This document shows positions 16,850 through 24,627 of a stretch of 64,000 nt of DNA, one piece after another. A model generated the notes under the pieces. The model saw nothing but the letters and a program-made list of their open reading frames with translations, did no database searches and was not told the DNA's origin. Location of the stretch: contig NZ_CP143867.1 of the NCBI RefSeq assembly GCF_036416795.1, forward strand, positions 5,758,001 through 5,822,000, in the 5' to 3' direction. The position numbers and the translations under genes were made by a program. How positions within the stretch are numbered: the first letter of the stretch is position 1; each line of letters begins with the position of its first letter. This DNA is from Bacteroides sp. MSB163. GTDB taxonomy: Bacteria > Bacteroidota > Bacteroidia > Bacteroidales > Bacteroidaceae.

Positions 16850-17264
16850 TACTTTCGATTTATGTTTCAAATAATCAATCAGGTATGCCGGACGATCTGT
16901 CTGTAAGATCGTTGCACCTAGATTATCTATCAGATATCCGTAACCTTTATCCCGATTGGCCAGTGAACAATCGTCATCATGTCCGCCCGCATGTGTATCC
17001 CACAAGGTATTATACCAGATATGGGACTTCCCGGCCATTATCTTCTTCACTTCGTAAGGTAACGGATTGGTATCATGGGCGAACTTAAATTCAATAACCG
17101 CCGGTTTCAATACCCGAAGGATAATCATTTAACTTCTGAATGGCATCTTCTTCATCCAAATTAACTTTCGGCATGAAAACCACCTTATCCAGATATTTCC
17201 CATAATCACGTTTCACATCTTCCGCCGGAGCATTACTTTTGGAACATATCTGGCACAAATGGAC
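16850..17264 (-). pseudogene. Glycerophosphodiester phosphodiesterase remnant, truncated and frameshifted
   Basis: The C-terminal half of a GDPD is readable in two frames. 17264-17120 encodes CQICSKSNAPAEDVKRDYGK, then YLDKVVFMPKVNLDEE, in one frame. After a one-base shift near 17104-17120 it continues as KPAVIEFKFAHDT, TLWDTHAGGHDDD and ILQTDRPAYLIDYLKHK. These segments align with the second half of the intact GDPD at 7012-7917 (FMPVIDL, LWPELCGGHDDD, LIQTDRPALLLEYLKAK). The N-terminal half with the catalytic HR and ExD residues is absent; an in-frame TAG precedes the similarity. It is therefore a dead paralogue flanking the phosphate-type SusCD locus. Confidence 0.75.
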
Positions 17265-17301
17265 CTAGATGGGGACAAATAAATAGTGGTAGCAAAAGCA
17301 A

Positions 17302-17961
17302 TCAGAACCGGTAAATCAACTCCCACCCCAAAATATGCCTATCCAGATCACTCTCGTGCTGGTAGCAATAGAAAACATCTGCCGACCAGGAGGATGACAG
17401 TTTAGCTTCCACCCCACCACCGGCACGGAAGCGGGAGGCATGGAACCATTCATCTTTGCCCAGACCGTGATATTGCTCTAAAGAAACATACGGTGACCAT
17501 GTGGTTACCTTATATGCAGCTTTCAGGCGGGTGCGGAGACGGAACTCATCCGCTCCGCGTCCGTCGAAAGTATGTTGGAAACGTTCGCGCAAGGTGAACG
17601 TCCATTGTCGTTTTTTGAGAGTGAAAGAGACGCCTGCATGGTAACGGTGCCGGGATTTCCAGCCGTCTTCACCACGGTTGCGGTAGTGGTATTCGTAACC
17701 GCCCTCAGCTTTTAGAAACGGAAGAAGAAGAACAGAAGTACCTACACCGAAGCCCCAACGGTCTATCTCATCCAGTGCGTCACGGGTACGCATCTCGACA
17801 TCTCCGTAAAGTTCTACTCTGGGGGATACATCGTGCCGGGCTTTCATCTTGTTCCAAGTCACGAAATCACTGTCCTGCGCCTGCAAAGGAGGCAGACAGA
17901 AGACAAGCAGTCCTACACATAAAATGACGAATCCCCGTAATACAGAATCTTTCTTTAGCAT
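17302..17961 (-). CDS. DUF2490 outer-membrane-type beta protein
   Basis: A 219-residue protein with a signal peptide (about residues 1-28, ending LQAQ). The remainder is alternating beta strands with aromatic girdles (RVELYGDVEMRTRD, GYEYHYRN, WTFTLRERFQHTF) and ends in a C-terminal aromatic strand, WELIYRF, as in outer-membrane barrels. This matches the DUF2490 family, function unknown. It is separated from the GH105 gene by 99 bases that contain its own promoter and a triple direct repeat, so it is probably regulated apart from the pectin operon. Confidence 0.82.
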   Translation of the reverse strand: MLKKDSVLRGFVILCVGLLVFCLPPLQAQDSDFVTWNKMKARHDVSPRVELYGDVEMRTRDALDEIDRWGFGVGTSVLLLPFLKAEGGYEYHYRNRGEDGWKSRHRYHAGVSFTLKKRQWTFTLRERFQHTFDGRGADEFRLRTRLKAAYKVTTWSPYVSLEQYHGLGKDEWFHASRFRAGGGVEAKLSSSWSADVFYCYQHESDLDRHILGWELIYRF

Positions 17962-18004
17962 ATTATCCTCAAAGGTTTACTTCAACTTATTTTCTTAGAA
18001 GGTG

Positions 18005-18051
18005 CAAAGCTAAAGAAAGATTCTGTAATAAATCTGTAATATTCCTGTAAT
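18005..18051 (-). promoter_or_regulatory. Promoter of the DUF2490 gene with three 11-bp-spaced activator repeats
   Basis: Three exact copies of CTGTAAT (plus strand 18023-18029, 18034-18040, 18045-18051) repeat every 11 bases, one helical turn apart. On the minus strand they lie directly upstream of the -7 box TAGCTTTG (18005-18012) and cover the place of the -33 element. The arrangement resembles OmpR/PhoB-class activator sites; the repeat itself resembles the Pho-box half-site CTGTCAT, but in reverse orientation relative to the gene. The regulator is not known. Confidence 0.6.
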
Positions 18052-18060
18052 ATCAAGAAA

Positions 18061-19359
18061 TCACTCGATTTTATCGTATTGCTGTTCGGCCTTGATTTCC
18101 GTATACTTAGGCGCGTCTATCATTTCTACCAATGCCCTCAGCACGGGGCCCTCTCCCATCGGATCATTCTTCCACTGGGGACGATTATAATAGAATGACA
18201 AAGCGGGCATTATGCCTGTACCTGCACAGATAGCCGTTACATCACCCTCCGGAGTAATCTTGGTGAACATGCCTTTCAACCCTTCCCATGCCACATAGAT
18301 ATAGTCGGGATGCAGCCACCCTTGTTTCACCCCTCTGGCAATGCCGAAGACGAACATAGCGGTTCCCGTGATTTCTTCATAGGAATCTTCCTTATCCAGA
18401 AGCTGATGCCACAATCCGTTCGCACCCTGATAACGAATCAGTCCATCCGCCTGCATACGGAAGTTCCGGATGACATCTTCACGCATCGGATGGTCGGCGG
18501 GCATTCGTGCCAGCAAATCGGCAGTAGCCATGAAAACCCATCCGTTTGCCCTGGACCAATGGGCAACGCCATGCGCTTTGTTATCCGTGTGATAGCAATG
18601 ATAATACAGTCCTTTTTCGGGACACCACAGGTAGCGGGTATAGTTCAGTATCTGATTGGCTGCATCATCAAAGTATTTGGCATCACCTGTCGCCTCTCCC
18701 ATTCTGACCAGAAAAGAAAGAGCCATAAAGGCATCATCTGCCCAAATGGTATTGACATGCGGCCATAACCGGGCAATAGTGCCATCGGCAAGACGAGGTT
18801 CGGACACCATCAGGTGATGATCAGTCTGGTCGATATACTTCTGGAAAGCCTGTTCCGGATGACGGCGGTTGAGCACAATCAGACTGGCGCCCATAGGACC
18901 ATTATCATCCAGACGTTTATTCCGGTAAATCATGTGCCAATTCACATTATTCACGGCTCTCCAACCTTCCTGCTTCAGCGTTTGGTCATACAAGCGATGG
19001 AAGTAGTTCTGGTTTGCATCTTCGAAAATGAAATTCATATTCTTCAAAACATAGTTCTCGTACCTCGAAGTACCTAATTTATCTCCCAACTCCATCAGGG
19101 CTATGTTGGTGACTCCGTTTGTATAATGCCAATCCAGATATTTACTTTGTACTTTCACATTCTTATTCAAAGGTACGTTTTTGAGCGATGTGTAAGTCTT
19201 GCCACTTTTCTTATCTACAAAATCATAAGTTGTTGACTTCAGAATGCGGTCGGCAATCATTACGGCAGTTTCTCTGGCTTTCTCATTGGTCTGCGCAATC
19301 AATGAAGTGCTGCACAACAGGACGAATGAGAGGATTAAATAAGTATATATCTTTTTCAT
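18061..19359 (-). CDS. GH105 unsaturated rhamnogalacturonyl/galacturonyl hydrolase
   Basis: A 432-residue glycoside hydrolase family 105 protein (YesR/YteR type) with signal peptide (1-22, ending SLIAQ). It removes the 4,5-unsaturated uronic acid left at the non-reducing end by pectin or rhamnogalacturonan lyases. The (alpha/alpha)6 barrel features are visible: LDWHYTNGVTNIALM, YRNKRLDDNGPMGASL, WADDAFMALSFLVRMGE with the catalytic Asp region, and HWSRANGWVFMATADLL. Its start overlaps the PL1 stop by 4 bases (ATGA), so the two enzymes are translationally coupled and should act in series. Confidence 0.93.
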   Translation of the reverse strand: MKKIYTYLILSFVLLCSTSLIAQTNEKARETAVMIADRILKSTTYDFVDKKSGKTYTSLKNVPLNKNVKVQSKYLDWHYTNGVTNIALMELGDKLGTSRYENYVLKNMNFIFEDANQNYFHRLYDQTLKQEGWRAVNNVNWHMIYRNKRLDDNGPMGASLIVLNRRHPEQAFQKYIDQTDHHLMVSEPRLADGTIARLWPHVNTIWADDAFMALSFLVRMGEATGDAKYFDDAANQILNYTRYLWCPEKGLYYHCYHTDNKAHGVAHWSRANGWVFMATADLLARMPADHPMREDVIRNFRMQADGLIRYQGANGLWHQLLDKEDSYEEITGTAMFVFGIARGVKQGWLHPDYIYVAWEGLKGMFTKITPEGDVTAICAGTGIMPALSFYYNRPQWKNDPMGEGPVLRALVEMIDAPKYTEIKAEQQYDKIE

Positions 19360-20750
19360 TTGTTTATCAGGAATATGTAGTTTTCAATATTAGTATATCC
19401 GTTGGAAGCTATCTTCATAGCGTCGGACGGATCATTTTTATCAAGTCCGTATGTATCTTCAAAGTCATCGGGCATACCATCATTATCCGTATCCAGCGGT
19501 TTGGTTCCCGACTTTATTTCACCGGGACCTTGTGTAGGCAGGTCCATCTCCGTGAGAATGATTCCTCCTTTCTTACCCAATGAAGTTAATTCTCCAACAA
19601 GATAGCTATCTACCTGGTCACGGGCGGGTAATGAAGCTCCGCCATGCTGCACAATCCACTCGTAAGCATCCCGAGCGGTCATCAAGCCTTCGATAGCGGG
19701 ATGCACATCCGACGGTTTATCCAGAAAAGTAGGAGTTATCACGACTTCAGTGCCAGACTCTTGTTTACGTTTCGTACAATCTTCACGGGTCAGTTCGCGG
19801 CCATTCAGCACTCCATCCTTATTTTCATCATAATAGTTACCGGATAAATGGGCACGGAAATGTTCGTTATAGCGCGTAAAGGGAGCGGTGGCACCCAGCG
19901 TTTTCCCATCATAATTTAAAGTAGCACCCACAATGAAATAGTTATTCCGGATATCGGCTTCGGAAGTCTGTTCCGTATCCCCCATAATATAAGCACCACC
20001 GTTACCCCAGTTGTAAACCACATTATTTACAAACTGATTCAGACCTTTCACTTTCGGATTACGGGTTTTATTATCGATATACAGGTTACGGTATAAGGTC
20101 ACTCCATTTTCAGCCGTAGTCTGGATAAGTCCTCCGCAAGAATGTGGTTGCAGGCCTTGCCCTATAAAGGAGTTCTGGATAGTTATATTCCGGGGCTGAT
20201 CACCCGGTTTCTTCGGATCTCCATTGATGGAAAAACATTCATCACGTCCCCAGGTAACCGACATGTGATCAAAAATCATATTCGATCCGTAAGCTACACC
20301 GGCGGCATCTTTGCCGTCTTTCCCGTTCACTCCCATCCGTATGCGCAGATAGCAGCAAATGAGATTATCGGCCCCGGAAAAAGAGACCTGATTTCCATAA
20401 ACGACAATTCCGTCACCGGGAGCCGTTTGTGCAGCAATAGTCAGATTCTTGGAAAAAGCAAGCGGGGATTGCAGGCGAATGATTCCCGCAACATCAAAAA
20501 CAATGATTCTTCCGGGTTTACTCACCGCATCACGCAAAGAGCCTTTTCCAGAATCGGCAAGCGTATTGACGTGATAGACCTCGCCATGTCTTCCGCCTAC
20601 CGCATTGCGCCCGTACCCTTCTGCTCCCGGAAAAGCAAGTACTTCTCCATAATCAGGGAAAGGAACAGACGGGCCGGAAACCTCCTCTTTTTCATCGCAG
20701 GCTAGCAGCCCCCATGCCAGAAGAAGTATTCCAATTGTAGCATATCTCAT
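19356..20750 (-). CDS. Pectate lyase, polysaccharide lyase family 1
   Basis: A 464-residue surface lipoprotein (lipobox LLAC, Cys18). It cleaves de-esterified homogalacturonan by beta-elimination. The PL1 parallel beta-helix begins FPGAEGYGRNAVGGRHGEVY, then NTLADSGKGSLRDAVSKPGR and IIVFDVAGII; DNLICCYLRIRMG and MIFDHMSVTWGRDECFS correspond to the calcium and active-site strands. Near the C-terminus, DTDNDGMPDDFEDTYGLDKN is a thrombospondin type 3-like calcium repeat. The downstream GH105 overlaps its stop. A broken gene of the same family lies at 52273-52883. Confidence 0.93.
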   Translation of the reverse strand: MRYATIGILLLAWGLLACDEKEEVSGPSVPFPDYGEVLAFPGAEGYGRNAVGGRHGEVYHVNTLADSGKGSLRDAVSKPGRIIVFDVAGIIRLQSPLAFSKNLTIAAQTAPGDGIVVYGNQVSFSGADNLICCYLRIRMGVNGKDGKDAAGVAYGSNMIFDHMSVTWGRDECFSINGDPKKPGDQPRNITIQNSFIGQGLQPHSCGGLIQTTAENGVTLYRNLYIDNKTRNPKVKGLNQFVNNVVYNWGNGGAYIMGDTEQTSEADIRNNYFIVGATLNYDGKTLGATAPFTRYNEHFRAHLSGNYYDENKDGVLNGRELTREDCTKRKQESGTEVVITPTFLDKPSDVHPAIEGLMTARDAYEWIVQHGGASLPARDQVDSYLVGELTSLGKKGGIILTEMDLPTQGPGEIKSGTKPLDTDNDGMPDDFEDTYGLDKNDPSDAMKIASNGYTNIENYIFLINK

Positions 20751-20795
20751 TATTCTAATCTCCTATTTTTAATAGTGTAAGTCAACAGGCAGCCC

Positions 20796-20823
20796 GTATG
20801 AACGGATCAAAATCCGTCCATAC
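20796..20823 (-). other. Intercistronic hairpin before the PL1 gene
   Basis: A 12-bp stem with one mismatch, GTATGAACGGAT / ATCCGTCCATAC, around CAAA, inside the 124-base gap between the FN3/beta-helix lipoprotein and the pectate lyase genes. It is flanked by an outer GTGTAAG / CTTACAC pair. There is no strong U-tract. Likely an RNA processing or stability element within the operon. Confidence 0.5.
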
Positions 20824-20874
20824 TAAGCACAGCCCTCTTACAGAATCTTACACTTTCTGTTTTTTATCAATAAG

Positions 20875-22599
20875 TTAGTATTCGGAAACCGATATCCAGC
20901 GCGGGTCACCATATTCCTGGCTATAAACCGTAGACTCGGTATTGATAATCGTAAAGTCACCATCCTTGGCATTCCTGAAAAATGAAGAATCCGACATACC
21001 CAGATCTATCAACGTCAGTCCCGTATCGGCCGCTTGTTCAAAGTCTGTGGTACAATAATTATTCTTTCCCGTCAGGTTGGCTTGTCCCGGAACCAGAGCT
21101 TTTCCTGCACTATATCCAAACACACAGGCATTAACGGATAGCGGCAATGCTACAGATAGTTTAGAGAAATTACCAATTGCCGTATACGAAGACTTGCTTG
21201 TGGCCCAATTATAAAATGTACAATTCGAGATAGAAACCTTAGCGTTAGATGAAACCGGCACATCAGCGGTAAGCACTCCAAAGACACCCGGTGAGATATA
21301 AAACTCATAGAAGGTGGAGTTCGTTACAGAAACATCATTCCAGACATTGGAGCCTTTATTGACGGCGTGTATGAATCCGAATTGTTTCGTCACATATTTG
21401 GTGTCATTGATTCCGGTAACCAGACAATTATCAATCCGGATATGATTGATGGTCGTCATTCCTTCGCTGGCATCGCTCATCATCAGAACGGTAGAAGGAA
21501 GGACAATATCAGAGTTGCGGATTTCAAAACGATCTATCGTGATATCAGTTCCGGCATCATGCTTGCCGATATTCAACAAGCGTGTTTTGCTGCCGCCACT
21601 TCCCCCGGACACGATTGGCTCTTTGACATTCACATTCTCAACAATAAAATACTCAATTTCAGGAATCTTATTCACTTCCGGTTTAATGATAAAGCCACCT
21701 TTACGTATATAAAGCGTAGGGCGATCTCCGGGATTAGCCAAAAATGCAATGCTTTTCGTCAGTTTGATGTCACCGGTGCTACTTTCGGGAAGTCCGTTTG
21801 CCGACAGATAATAATCAACCCCATTTTTCAATTGAAAAATCAAACTTGATTGGCTGTCATCATCCATTCCCTCCTTTATCTTCGACAGTAAGTCAATGCC
21901 GTCCGTCACCAGTACGGCACCGGAAGGCATACCGGCTGTTGTGAATTTCTGCCGGTTGTACTTTTCCGCACCTTCGGGAGCTTTACTATTGGTCAATGCA
22001 ACATAGTAGAAGGTACGGGGAGTCAATCCTGAAATTACATACTTGCCTGAAGCTATTTCCGATCCGGACAAGTCAAAATGCTTTTCATCCGTTCCATTTT
22101 CCTGTTGCCAGATAGAAACACCGTCCACAGGATTCTGCTGAGAGACTCTCCATTCTATCACAGCCGAATTCTCCGTTATCTGATGTTCATCCAATGCATA
22201 AAGCACCTTGGGTATGACACGCGTCAAAGTAGTGATAAGGGAAGAATATTCCGTCCAGTTTGAAATAATATCCAAGCTCTCATTATTTGCTCTTACCCGG
22301 GCATAGTAGCCTGTCTCATAGCGCAAACCCGTAAAAGTGCACTTACCTTTGTTTACCGTCTGCGTTGCAGCGGGTTCCGACTGGAAAGTTTGGTCATGTG
22401 AAAGTTCCACCGTATAAGAGGTCGCTTCTCCGGATGTTCTCCAGGCAAGGGTAATCGAATTACCTTCCGCAAAACAGGAGGAGGCTATAAAGGAAGGCCT
22501 GAACAAGCGGGGCAGCTCTTCCGCATCATCCTTGCATGAAGTAATATTCAATAGACAAAATGCCAATACAGGTATCAAATATATCAATAACTTTTTCAT
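20875..22599 (-). CDS. Surface lipoprotein with fibronectin type III and right-handed beta-helix regions (DUF4957/DUF5123-like)
   Basis: From Met at 22597-22599 (AAAGAGAG just before it) the protein has 574 residues; a start seven codons upstream would overlap susD. Lipobox LLNITSC. Residues about 30-125 and 130-225 look like two FN3 modules (NSITLAWRTSGEATSYTVEL; ENSAVIEWRVSQQNP). Residues about 230-570 carry repeated short strands of a parallel beta-helix (IEYFIVENVNVKEP, HIRIDNCLVTGIND, SVTNSTFYEFYI, SISNCTFYNWAT), the DUF4957/DUF5123 type seen in pectin loci. Between SusD and PL1 it is probably a surface glycan-binding protein, though lyase activity cannot be excluded. Confidence 0.8.
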   Translation of the reverse strand: MKKLLIYLIPVLAFCLLNITSCKDDAEELPRLFRPSFIASSCFAEGNSITLAWRTSGEATSYTVELSHDQTFQSEPAATQTVNKGKCTFTGLRYETGYYARVRANNESLDIISNWTEYSSLITTLTRVIPKVLYALDEHQITENSAVIEWRVSQQNPVDGVSIWQQENGTDEKHFDLSGSEIASGKYVISGLTPRTFYYVALTNSKAPEGAEKYNRQKFTTAGMPSGAVLVTDGIDLLSKIKEGMDDDSQSSLIFQLKNGVDYYLSANGLPESSTGDIKLTKSIAFLANPGDRPTLYIRKGGFIIKPEVNKIPEIEYFIVENVNVKEPIVSGGSGGSKTRLLNIGKHDAGTDITIDRFEIRNSDIVLPSTVLMMSDASEGMTTINHIRIDNCLVTGINDTKYVTKQFGFIHAVNKGSNVWNDVSVTNSTFYEFYISPGVFGVLTADVPVSSNAKVSISNCTFYNWATSKSSYTAIGNFSKLSVALPLSVNACVFGYSAGKALVPGQANLTGKNNYCTTDFEQAADTGLTLIDLGMSDSSFFRNAKDGDFTIINTESTVYSQEYGDPRWISVSEY

Positions 22600-22609
22600 A
22601 CTCTCTTTT

Positions 22610-24610
22610 TTAATATCCATAATAATTCTTCAACAGTCCCTGATGGCTTGACAAAGCATCGGGAGGTATAGGTACCAGATAGCGGACCGGATCGGTTTCC
22701 GGATTCACTGTAGCCGCATTCGACTCATTGATGTAGCCGTAAAAAGAAAACAAGACAGCAGGGGCAGGAACCCATTGACGCGGATTCGAGGTATTCTTGA
22801 CCTGCGTGCAATATTGATTACACATATTGATAAGTGTATATCCCGTAGGTGCCTTTGAAGGATAGGATTCAAAAGCCTCATCATAAGAGTTCTTGCCTCC
22901 CTCTTTATACCAGTCTATGATTTGTGATACACACACGGCAGCCGGATTCACGGCATCGACCATCTTGTAATAAGCAACTGCCGGATAAGATTCAAAACGT
23001 TCATCATAAGTCGGTTCCTCAAATGCAGTGGTCGTATTCTCATATTGCTTGGTACGGGCAACTTTTCCTAACGTAATCCAATCAAAATACAAGTTATAGA
23101 GGGTCTTTCCATACAGATTCCAACGCGCCAGATCATATCTTCTATGCTTTTCACCCCCAAATTCCCATGCGCGCTCTTTAACAATCGCATCAAAGAAATC
23201 TTCTTTTGAAGTAAGTTTATCGACATAGGCATCTACCATCTCCGCCTGATCTTCCGCCGCGAAAGCACGGTTGCGGACTTTCTTCAGAGCCTCTTTGGCT
23301 TGGGGTGTAGGACCATTATGATTCTCATTGGCAGCTTCGGCATACATCAGTAGTACGTCTGCATATCTCATATAAGTGTAATTGATTCCAGTACCTTTAT
23401 TGGAAGTACTACCCAGAGGAGTTGCCATAAACAGGCGGTTCCATTTTCCGCAATAAACCGTAAGGGCAGCTATCGGTTTTTGGACTATATTAGTCATTCC
23501 TGAATTTTCATAACGGAACATCTCGCACGTAAGGTCGCGGCGCAAGTCCCTATTATCAAACGACAGCATATAAGTAAGCGCCAGTTTGGAACCTCCCGAA
23601 GAATATCCATGCGGAGCATTAGATGCATTCTGTCCCTCTGAATTCTTTTGCGAAACGATGTATGTCCCCCAGGAATATCCCAACTCTCCGGAGCCTCCTA
23701 CCTTTGCCGGTACATCGAAGATATTATCATCATTCACCGGAACAATCCAACTACATTCGTCCACCCAAACCTGACGGAATGAGCGATTCAGCGAGTGTTT
23801 GCCTTCATTAATCACTTTACCTGCATATTTCTCGGCTATCTCATAGTATTTCTGCCAGTCATCATTGCGCTGCATTGAACCGATAGCGGCAGGGTTCGAG
23901 TAATCCGGACGCAGAGTCCATCCTCCTCTATACAATGCCATGCGGGCAATCAATCCCTGACAAAACTCTCTTGAAGCAGCTTCCACTCCCCTGTCCGATT
24001 CTTCCGCATACCACATCACCGGCTCGACTTCAATAAGATCATTGATCATATCCGCCAATATAATGTCACGGTCGGTTGCACCAATAAACAGTTCATCCTT
24101 GTTTCCCGCCGGTTTCCTCCTATAAGGCACGTCTCCCCAGTTTCTCACTAATTCCAGATAGTACATGGCACGCAAAACTTTCGCTTCACCATAATAGTGC
24201 ATCACCCGGGAAGGTTTGGTTTTATCGGCAGCCTCAAACAAGGGACTTTGCTCGATACCTTCTATCACGTCATTCGTCCGGTTTACTCCGTCATACATAC
24301 CTGTCCAGATGCTGCCATACGAACTGATATCACCTGCACTCGGTTCGAAAGCACTCTCTTTCAAATTGGACGATGTAGTGACCGTAGTAAACTCCACATC
24401 CGTATTAAACAGCATTTTCTGGGCCAGGTTACCTACCCATCCCTTACCACTGACCATAGGCACGTACATGCCATTGACGGCAGTCGCAATCTCCGATTCA
24501 CTGGTAAATATATAATCTTTATCAAAAGTGGAAGGCGAATTTACATTCAGGTAATCTTCACAAGATGTAAGTATCATCAATATGATAACTGGAATATAAA
24601 ATTTTCTCAT
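22610..24610 (-). CDS. SusD/RagB family outer-membrane lipoprotein (pectin locus)
   Basis: A 666-residue SusD with lipobox LMILTSC (Cys16) and early DYLNVNSPSTFDKDYIF. Typical segments are RAMYYLELVRNWGDVPY, RYADVLLMYAEAANE, VKERAWEFGGEKHRRYDLARWN and the C-terminal LVPIPPDALSSHQ. It is about 200 residues longer than the SusD at 9202, with insertions expected for binding a large branched polymer. It begins 17 bases after the SusC gene. Confidence 0.95.
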   Translation of the reverse strand: MRKFYIPVIILMILTSCEDYLNVNSPSTFDKDYIFTSESEIATAVNGMYVPMVSGKGWVGNLAQKMLFNTDVEFTTVTTSSNLKESAFEPSAGDISSYGSIWTGMYDGVNRTNDVIEGIEQSPLFEAADKTKPSRVMHYYGEAKVLRAMYYLELVRNWGDVPYRRKPAGNKDELFIGATDRDIILADMINDLIEVEPVMWYAEESDRGVEAASREFCQGLIARMALYRGGWTLRPDYSNPAAIGSMQRNDDWQKYYEIAEKYAGKVINEGKHSLNRSFRQVWVDECSWIVPVNDDNIFDVPAKVGGSGELGYSWGTYIVSQKNSEGQNASNAPHGYSSGGSKLALTYMLSFDNRDLRRDLTCEMFRYENSGMTNIVQKPIAALTVYCGKWNRLFMATPLGSTSNKGTGINYTYMRYADVLLMYAEAANENHNGPTPQAKEALKKVRNRAFAAEDQAEMVDAYVDKLTSKEDFFDAIVKERAWEFGGEKHRRYDLARWNLYGKTLYNLYFDWITLGKVARTKQYENTTTAFEEPTYDERFESYPAVAYYKMVDAVNPAAVCVSQIIDWYKEGGKNSYDEAFESYPSKAPTGYTLINMCNQYCTQVKNTSNPRQWVPAPAVLFSFYGYINESNAATVNPETDPVRYLVPIPPDALSSHQGLLKNYYGY

Positions 24611-24627
24611 GGTTCAATTCTATAGTA

